64,000 nucleotides of DNA from Symbiodinium natans (lineage: Eukaryota > Sar > Dinophyceae > Suessiales > Symbiodiniaceae), in the NCBI GenBank assembly GCA_905221605.1, contig CAJNDS010001624.1, forward strand, positions 331,501 to 395,500. The letters run 5' to 3'. Shown here one piece after another: positions 56,571 through 64,000 of the stretch. A program made the position numbers and the translations under genes. The notes beneath the pieces were generated by a model. The model was not told where the DNA came from. It saw only the letters and a list, made by a program, of their open reading frames with translations, and ran no database searches. Positions within the stretch are counted from its first letter, which is position 1; every line of letters begins with the position of its first letter.

Positions 56571-56821
56571 GACTCTTACGAGTGAACTTAGCTTGTGTGG
56601 CGTAAAGGTCATCTCGCTGAGCCCGAAACCCTCTGAGGTTTCTATAGATAAGAAAGCTGGGGATGCCGTGCTCAGATGACCCTTCTCACGAATCCTTAGG
56701 GGTTTAGGGTTGAGGGTTGCTGTCTGACAGACTCCGTGCACGAAAAAAATTGCGCAACTTGCAGAACCCTAAACCCTAAACCCTAAACCCTAAACCCTAA
56801 ACCCCTAACCCCCTAAACCCT

Positions 56822-56900
56822 AAACCCGGAAGAGCCTCTGGCATGAACTCGTTGTGCCAGTAGATGTTGGGCTGCTGACCTTGAGCTGACATGGGGCAGC
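56822..56900 (-). CDS. Probable exon (unknown)
   Basis: Protein-like frame with ESCPMSAQGQQPNIYWHNEF followed by MPEAL. It lies between telomeric tracts on the same strand as the desaturase and the duplicated gene. No domain recognised. Confidence 0.3.
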
Positions 56901-57357
56901 TCTCCGAATTGTTGCTCCTTGTGGGTTGGTGTTTAGGATGCGCGGCTTCGGGGGGCTTTCATGGCGCTCGCTTGGTACCCAAGAATTAAGGCTCCGTCGC
57001 TAGGCAACTTCTTTCGTGTGCGCATGGTGCTTTGGGAGGGCTCCTGGGTTTTGAGCCCCTTTCAGACCCTTGCTACCATGCAAAGGCAACCGATTCAGGG
57101 GTGCAGCCGGGGTCCCCGATACACCCGCGAAGCCCTAAACCCTAAACAAGCTAAGCTCCTTGAACGGGCTCAGAGGCCAGGTTCTGGTGTCATCGGTTGG
57201 GGCATGCGAACTTTGGAAGTCTCCGAGCCTCTCCCCCTCCAAACAAAAATTGCAGGCTCTTGAACCCTTAGCCCGTTTTGGGGTTTAGGGTTTAGGGCTC
57301 AGGGTTTAGGGTTTAGGGTCCAACAAAAGCCCTTAACACACCCCCAAAAAACACACA

Positions 57358-57518
57358 CCCAGGTTGGCCCCGCAAACCGTCTGACAAATATTCTCCAAAA
57401 CCCAATAAAACTGGACATCTGTCTATTCATATACATGTCTATATTTATATATACAGTTCTTTACATGTACGTTTAGGGTTTAGGGCTTAGGGTTTAAAAA
57501 TCACTAGGGCCAACCCAG
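57358..57518. mobile_element. Family A element with internal telomeric tract
   Basis: Ends CAGGTTGGCCC and GGGCCAACCCAG. About four TTTAGGG-like units (57472-57497) lie inside, near the right end. Confidence 0.6.
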
Positions 57519-57547
57519 TCACCCAAATCTACACCGTCCCCACAGGC

Positions 57548-57689
57548 CTTGGCTGCACTCAGGAGGGTAGCTAACAATTAAGCTTTTAGCTGCCTTATGA
57601 AGAAACCCAATAAACCCAAAAAGGGTTTAGGGTTTAGGGTTTAGGGTTTTAGGGTTTAGGATCTAAAGTTACAGTAAAGTACCACAAAG
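57548..57689 (+). repeat. Dispersed repeat, filled with telomeric sequence
   Basis: Same repeat as 7808-7919 but with about four to five TTTAGGG-like units between CCCAAAAA and GGATCTAAAG. Flanking sequence is otherwise nearly identical. Confidence 0.85.
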
Positions 57690-57899
57690 AGGCTCCAGTA
57701 ACTTCCTGCTGCTGGGCAGCTCAGGTCTTTCTGGCTGTCGAAGCGCCAGCAGGGCAGCAACACCTAGGGGTTGGGGTTTTAGGGTTTAGGGTTTAGGGTA
57801 TAGGGTATAGGGTATAGGGTTTAGGGTTTAGGGTCTAGGGTCTAGGGTTTAGGGTTTAGGGTTCAGGGTTTAGGGTCTAGGGTTGAGGGTTTAGGGTTG

Positions 57900-57994
57900 G
57901 GATGTTCCCCCTTATACTATCAGTCCTTAATGGGGATTATAGTATCCCCTGTTCTAATCCCTATTAAGGACTGCTAGTATAAAGGGGAACATCC
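57900..57994. mobile_element. Family E inverted-repeat element
   Basis: GGATGTTCCCCCTTATACTA to TAGTATAAAGGGGAACATCC, 95 bp, abutting a TTTAGGG tract. Other members: 6995-7090, 28717-28803 and partial copies at 29010-29085 and 50120-50180. Confidence 0.75.
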
Positions 57995-58017
57995 ACATGT
58001 AGACTGTTGCGAAAGAA

Positions 58018-58113
58018 TCCGGGTGTTCTGGGCGTAGGGCTTCGGGAGCTGGATCTCATGCATCTGCTTCTGGGCTTTGGCTCTCTGGGCTGGGCAATCA
58101 TGGCACCGGAATT
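58018..58113 (-). CDS. Probable exon, Cys-containing (unknown)
   Basis: An open, protein-like frame beginning GEFRCHDCPAQRAKAQKQM and continuing HEIQLPKPYAQNT. The CHDC pair followed by a basic helix is the only visible feature. It may be a downstream exon of the duplicated gene at 59-63 kb, given strand and position. Confidence 0.3.
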
Positions 58114-59039
58114 CGCCAAGTACCCCCCCCCCTGCTCTACTTGTCAATTTGCATCTCTTTTCCCCTGCAAGAGCTAAGAAAATGAAGGCTGCCTTTTTTT
58201 CTTGGCTCGAAAAGGGTTTATGAGGGATCCTTAGCCCCTACAAGAGCGACCAAGGGTGCTACTTGGCATCCCAGGCATCTTGCTGGCCGAGAAACGCTAT
58301 CGCGCGTGATCACGTCCGGGCGATAGATGCAGCGCCTGGGGTTACGTTCTGATTTGTAGTGGGACCTCTCCAGGCCGGTAGCAACCCTGTTTAGCCAGAG
58401 GGGTAATTATGCATCGTGAAGTATAGGCGGAAATGGCGAGCGTCTACCGGAGCACACTTCTAGTTCTGATAGACCGACATGTGCAGCAATCTCTCTCCGT
58501 TGGTCTTGTGCCCTGCAATTTGTGGTGTGGCAATCAAATCCACTGGCAACATATAGATATGGCACAACTAGGAGAGGGGTTACTGCCAGAATCTCAGAGA
58601 CATTCCCGACATGAACAGGGTTTCAAGGCTCTTACATACCAGCGTAGGGCGCTGGGAAATCTCATGCTTCAATCCACGGCGCATGGGCGGGTTGCTGAAG
58701 TAGCCAGACAAGCCTGTCCTGCCACGTGCAGCGTTCAGCAAGGCAGTGGCAGGTCAGAGAGGTCAGGTCTCGTAGTCAGGGTGTCATAACCCAGCTTGCT
58801 GCATGTTTCGTAATTCTGCCGCTGCTAATGATAATGTACTGCCAACTCGTAGTGTCATACAGTTACATCATAGAACAAGATAACAGCACAAAAAAACAGA
58901 ATAACAAAACCACATAACAACATAACAACCTGTTAACCAAGTAATCTTCCCATAATAGCAATACCAAACATTCAATAAGACAAGAAAGATGCCAAAAGCA
59001 AAAACAAAACATGTTTATGTACATGACCGTCAGCTACAA

Positions 59040-62000
59040 AGCTCGGATGTCCTTGTGGGGATGTTGTGCTTGGCGACATCCTGGACCTGCCCCGGTTGGG
59101 TTTAGGGTTTAGGGTTTAGGGTTTAGGGTTTAGGGTTTAGGGTTTAGGGTTTAGGGTTTAGGGTTTAGGGTTTAGGGTTTAGGGTTTAGGGTTGCGGATC
59201 CTGAAATGCCCCACACAGGCCAGGCAACGGTATTCCAGCTAAGCCCCATCCTCTGGTCTAGCATGTTGAACCCCAAATAGCCCTCAGTCTTGCACCCCAA
59301 AACCCTTTTGCGACCAGGACTCCGGTAAACCCCTAAACCCATAAACCTAGTGCACAAGGGAAACTGGATACCAAACCCTACAACTATACTAACTATAGCT
59401 TAGGGACTTATAGCCAATTTTAGGATCCTTAAAACCCAAGTTAGGGTTCTTATAGCTCTGCTTATGACGAGGGGGGGGCCGCCTCTCCTTGTAAACCCTA
59501 TACCCCAAGGCCACTCTGATGATTCCAGCGACTCGAAACTTCACCAACTCATCAGTCGACGTCGTTCTGGCCTAATACACGCCGGCAACAATCTTTGCAA
59601 GCCCCTTTTAACCGTAAAGGAAGTCTTAGACCTAGAAGAAGAACAAGATAAAAGGGAAGCCTGTTTTTTTGGGACCCGTTAACCCTAAACCCTTTTTTGT
59701 TTGAAGACGGGCTTGCTGACTGCCCCAAAACCCTATGAACCCTAAACAGAAAGCCGACCCCATCAGTCCAAGAACCACCCAAAAGCCTAAACCCCTAAGC
59801 AACAGGCTTCGTACCTCGCCTGGAGTCGGTCGCCCCTGAAGCCCTAAACCCTAAACCCTAAGCCCTAAACCCTAAGCCCTAAGCCCTAAACCCTAAACCC
59901 TAAAATGCAGCCTCCGGCTCCACGATCAACATGTCCAGCATGTCCGCGGCGGCCGCCGGCGCGATGTAAAGAATCCCGGCCATGATGTCCTTCCATTTTG
60001 GAAGGGTTTAGGGTTTAGGGTTTAGGGTTTAGGGCTTAGGGCTTAGGGCTTAGGGTTTAGGGTTTAGGGTTTAGGTTTAGAGTTTAGAGTTTAGGGTTTA
60101 GGGTTTAGGGCTTAGGGTTTTACAAGGAGGGGCCCCCTTACTTTACCTAACTATAGTTGAGGGAACTGCTTGTAACCTAAGTTAAGATCCTTATAACCCA
60201 GTTTAGGATCCTTATAGCTCTACTTATGACTAGGGCCCCTCCATGCACCCTCCTTGAAAAATTTAGGGCTTTCGGAGGGGGTTTAGGCCGTCAAGAGACC
60301 AGAAACCCAGTAACCCAAAGAGCCTCATGATACTTAACTATAGAACATGGTTTAAATCGTGTATGTTCCTCACGTAAGGGAGATATCTGCCTTAATTTTG
60401 AGTAGGGCCCTGAAGACCATCTAAGGCACATAGCTAAAACCAAAGGGTACTATGCTCGCTGGGAAGCTGAAACCCGAAAATCGAATCCCAAGATCCAGTT
60501 TCAGGGTTTTAGGGCTTACAGGGTTTACGGTGATGGCTCCTACATCTGAGGGCGGCACGAAAAATAGCTTCCAAACAAGCACATGCCATGGAGGTCACGT
60601 TGGACTCGTTGGGAAGCGAGGCAGAGCGCTGATATCCGACGACAAGAAGGCTTATAAGCATAAGGGCCTGTATTACATCCGTATTTAAGGTACCTGTAAC
60701 CCTACTTATAACTACCACGGACAACAAGTAAGCTTGTAAGTACAAGGGAGCCTCAAATTACATCATTATCCAGGTACCTGCAACCCTACTTATAACCTCG
60801 AGTACCCAGTCTATCTATACGAATGCCGCAAAGCGACGACGTCGCAAATGCGCCCTACTAGATGTGAGCTCTGCTCGAAACCCATTTTGCAACTGGGCTC
60901 GGGGGCGAGCCAGACCAAACTCGAAACTCTAGGTGCTACGAGCCCTTTGGGGTTCTTATGCCACCCCGCCGAGTAGAAAAGCCACACTGCAGGGCAGCAT
61001 CTCGGGACAATTCGAAGGGGTTTAGGGTTTAGGGTTTAGGGTTTAGGGTTTAGGGTTCGGGATTAGGGCTGAGAGGGTTGGGGGATCGAAAAGAAGGCCC
61101 TTAAAACCCTCGGCAAAAAACAAAAAAGGGTTTAGGGTTTAGGATTTAGGGTTTAGGGTTTAGGGTAGCTGAAGAGGGTCACCAACACACTGGGGTCCCC
61201 CACCGTTCGGCCAGGAAGTTGTGCGTCTAAGCGGAAGGAGTGCATCATCTCCTGTTTAGGGGTTTACAGGGGCTTATAGGGGTTTACAGCGGTTTGTAGG
61301 GGTTTATAGGGGTTTAGGGTTGTAAAGAGAGTGGTATACCAAAAGCCTCCCAAAAGCCCTAGAAATCCCTGAGGCCTAAACCAAGCAGGTTTAAAGGGCT
61401 TGGGTTTGGGAACCCATGGGGCGTGCTTGTGTGCGCTAGCAGCCTACAAGGGAGGGGCTCCATACTATACTAAGCATAGTTAAGGGACTTGTAACCTAAT
61501 TTAGGATCCTTATAAGCCAATAACTATTGGCGGGGGGGGGGGAGGCTCCCTCCTTGTAGCTGAACTGAGACGCAGTGCAGGGAGGCCATTTTGGGATAGG
61601 CTCGTGCGGCGAACCCTTCTGCTTTGCAAGAGTTTGCTTCGAACCCAATTGTAACAGTATTGTAACCCTATTGGGCTACTTAAGGGCAAGGCCCGGGTTG
61701 AAAGGTGCTTCGGATATGCTGTTCTTTTTAGTTCTTTTGAAGCAGAGTGCTTTCGGACGCTCCATGCCGCTATGCCCAAAATCGGAAAACCCTGAATCTG
61801 AACCAGGACCCACAAACACCAATAGCAGCAGCAGCAGCAGCTGCAGTTCTTTTGTGTGAGAAAATGAGACATCAAAGTATACTCAAATGAAGATGTTGCG
61901 CGCCCAGCGAATCCGAACCCTACATGGAGGTTCATGGGCAGTTAGAAGTAGGGCTAGAAGTTCCTTAACTCAGGTTCTACAGGTTACGCCTTACTCATAA

Positions 62001-63113
62001 CCTGCTAAACCCTAAACCCTAAACCCTAAACCCCATTACACTCATGAACCTTCAAGTGAAACCCCTTTCCGTTTTCAAGACCCATGCTCCGGCTGCTTCA
62101 GCGCACGGCGCACCAGCTCGTGGACCACCTGCGCAGAGCTTCAGTCGAGCCCTATCTGCAATTATAGGGTTCAGGGTTTAGGGTTTAGGGCTTAGGGTTT
62201 AAGATATTTTTTCGCCACCTGGGTTTAGGGTTTACAGTTTATGGTCTAGGGTTGGAGCTCTACACCCTTTGCGCATCCGGTCTGTGAGGTCCTGGCCCGA
62301 AATTTTCAGAGCCACAGCCCTCAGACCGAAACCATGATGCTCTAAAGCCACTGTAAAGCAGAAAAATATAGGGGCCTTACAAAATTAGCATCATGGAATA
62401 GGGTTTTATCGGAGTTGCTACAGTAGAATCCTGACCCCTGTATTGAGCTGTTTAAAGCCTCTTAAGCTAGCAAAGCCCTGAGCCCAGGATTGGCTGACGA
62501 AAGCTGGGTGTGCGACCTACCTACCTGCACCCTCAAGGTGTGCTCTGTAGCATGCTCACCCGGGTCCCATGGTCCGAGAAGTTGCAAGGTGCGTGTTCTC
62601 CACACAAAAGTTGCCGGGGGACCCCCACCCTACCCCCCCCCCCCCCCCCCCGCCCCCCTTGGGGGGGTAAGGAGGGAAAGAGGGAGGATTCACCTCCGCA
62701 AACCCACCCAACACGCCCTCAGGGTCGGCAGACCCTAAACCCTAAACCCTAAACTTGAGGCTTTGGGCTTCTCACGATTTAGGCTTTAGGGCTACGTGTG
62801 CCACAACCCGGCGACAAGCTGGAGGCCGGAAGCAAAAAGGTGTCAGGTTCTGAGCATACTGGCTGCCAGTTACTGGCTTGTCATCTACTATTTGCTTAAG
62901 AACCAAAAGAATACAAAATATAGTAAGGAAGAACATGTTTGATTTTTTTCGGGGTTCTTAAGCAATTAGTAGTTTAGGGCCTACCAAATAGCTCAGGGCT
63001 TCGCTGGGTTTATGGTTCAGGGTTAGGGTTTATAAAGTTTAGGATTCCGGAGCAGCTTCCCTGTGTACAACGAGCCTCTTCGGCGGCTTCCGTATTGAGG
63101 CTCGCCACGAAAC
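59040..63113 (-). CDS. Right copy of duplicated multi-exon gene (partial)
   Basis: Exon A starts at 63113 (SLNTEAAEEARC), exon B at 62128 (VVHELVRRALKQPEH), exon C is 59989-59912 (26 codons, DIMAGILYIAPAAAADMLDM) and exon D starts at 59086 (VQDVAKHNIPTRTSE). An extra candidate exon, 61251 to about 61165 (EMMHSFRLDAQLPG, then VLVTLFSY), lies between B and C. Exon C ends GAG|GC, a GC donor followed at once by telomeric TTTAGGG sequence; the left copy uses GT at the same position. Candidate exons at 58113-58018 and 56900-56822 could belong to the same gene. Function unknown. High confidence that the two loci are homologous, moderate that the gene is intact. Confidence 0.5.
59099..59193. repeat. 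Interstitial telomeric array (TTTAGGG)n
   Basis: About 13 near-perfect units directly upstream (minus sense) of exon D of the right gene copy, so it lies in an intron. Confidence 0.95.
61444..61559. mobile_element. Family B inverted-repeat element
   Basis: Complete copy, CTACAAGGGAGGGGC to GGAGGCTCCCTCCTTGTAG, 116 bp. Confidence 0.7.
62885..62972. mobile_element. Family D element with 20-bp inverted ends
   Basis: Left CTACTATTTGCTTAAGAACC and right GGTTCTTAAGCAATTAGTAG agree as complements at 19 of 20 positions. The cleanest family D copy. Confidence 0.75.
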
Positions 63114-64000
63114 CTCAACGGGTTTAGGGTTTAGGGTTTGGGGTTTAGGGTTTAGAGCTTAGGGTGGCACCATGCGACCAGACATGCAAAGACATGACAT
63201 CCTCACAGGCACACACATGCGCACCAACGTCATTCAGGTCAGGATTGTTGAGAGGGAGCCTCCTAATGCATTCGCTCTGAAGGGTGACATCCAACACCCC
63301 AAGCAGGCCACCCTTTCCTTGCAAACAAAGAGCTTACGTCCGAGAAGAAGCCAGGCTGGTTCGTCTTGTTGAGGCAGGGCGCCTGATGGGCTTGCAGGGC
63401 ATTGGTTTTTTGTTTCTTTTGTGGCCATAGGTCAAGTTCCACAGCATTTAGGGTTAGGTTTAGGGCTTAGGGGTTGAGGGCTTATGGTGGTTTAGGGCTT
63501 ATTAGGGTTCAGAGGGTTTCTAGGACTTCTAGGATCGAGCTTGTGCAGCAGGGCTTCGAGGGTTTTTAAGGGTCTTAAGCCTAGGCCGGCCAGCAATCAT
63601 ATTACAATCGCGGTGCCCAGTCTTGGTCTGCAAATCATGGAGCTCCTTCATTTAGGGTTTAGGGTTTAGGGTTTAGGGTTTAGGCTTTTGGGTTTAGAGT
63701 TTAGGGTTTGGGTTTGGGCTTTGTTGCCGCCCTCCTCAAGCAGACCAGCCGCACGAGATCACTAGGCTAGGGGGTTAGAGGCTTGAGGGCTTAAGTGTAG
63801 GGATGTTCAGTTTACAACCCTAAACCCTAAACCCTAAACCCTAAACCCTGAACCCTAAACCCTAAGGGGTCTCCAGGAGGCTTTTGTCAAGTTTCACTTA
63901 CTTTACGAGTACGGGCGACTCGGCGGTCTGTAATATCCCTAAACCCTAAAGGCTGATGTGCCCACTTTGCTTAAGAATCCCAAACCCTAAACCCTAAACC

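Noticed and set aside
58433-58789. 118-codon plus-strand frame
   Set aside because: Open but without recognisable motifs, homologous copy or splice context; kept out of the feature list.
61510-61935. 141-codon minus-strand frame
   Set aside because: It runs through a family B end, an AGC repeat and a family C end, so it is composed of repeats.

Overview
The window looks like nuclear DNA of a dinoflagellate. I infer this from TTTAGGG-type telomeric sequence scattered throughout, introns that use GC or GA donors with a G after the acceptor AG (AG|G), a dinoflagellate-style non-LTR retrotransposon, and a eukaryotic membrane fatty-acid desaturase gene. Species cannot be fixed from the sequence. 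There are no rRNA or tRNA genes, CRISPR arrays or bacterial operons that I can see.

Three layers are interleaved. (1) Short coding exons, mostly 70-150 nt, on both strands. Best supported is a three-exon desaturase (55902-54317, minus; 456 residues after joining). Next best is a multi-exon minus-strand gene present as two diverged copies at opposite ends of the window (7355-2684 and 63113-59040), recognisable because four exons recur in the same order with the same splice borders. Many other short segments read as exons, including a run of membrane-spanning segments on the minus strand at 40-53 kb and a plus-strand series at 32.5-36 kb, but their products are not recognised. (2) One LINE-type retrotransposon (15.9-11.3 kb, minus) with ORF1, an EEP endonuclease and a reverse transcriptase, broken by an in-frame TGA and three frameshifts. 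(3) Many interstitial telomeric tracts in both orientations and several families of short inverted-repeat elements (called A-I here).

The most interesting signal is how layers 1 and 3 meet. Telomeric tracts are demonstrably insertions. One dispersed repeat exists with and without a tract (57548-57689 versus 7808-7919), and four tracts are flanked by 9-16 bp direct repeats (6780-6841, 36139-36294, 53459-53514, 56218-56392). At 53504-53456 the tract plus one copy of the direct repeat has the form of a 49-nt GT-AG intron inside an open frame, and several other candidate exons end exactly at AG|GTTTAGGG. Separately, intron 1 of the desaturase is a copy of inverted-repeat family A, which also occurs elsewhere in the window. 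The region can be read as a snapshot of intron creation by two routes, inverted-repeat introner elements and telomeric-repeat insertion. This is an inference needing transcript evidence.

Layout: 0-8 kb telomeric tracts, inverted-repeat elements and the left gene copy; 8.0-8.9 kb CATA and GT microsatellites; 9-11 kb candidate exons; 11.3-15.9 kb LINE; 16-32 kb mixed candidate exons (ankyrin-like at 17.3-18.1 kb) and repeats; 32.5-36 kb plus-strand exons; 36-53 kb mainly minus-strand membrane-protein-like exons; 53.5-55.9 kb telomeric intron and desaturase; 56-63.1 kb right gene copy and dense repeats; 63.1-64 kb telomeric sequence.
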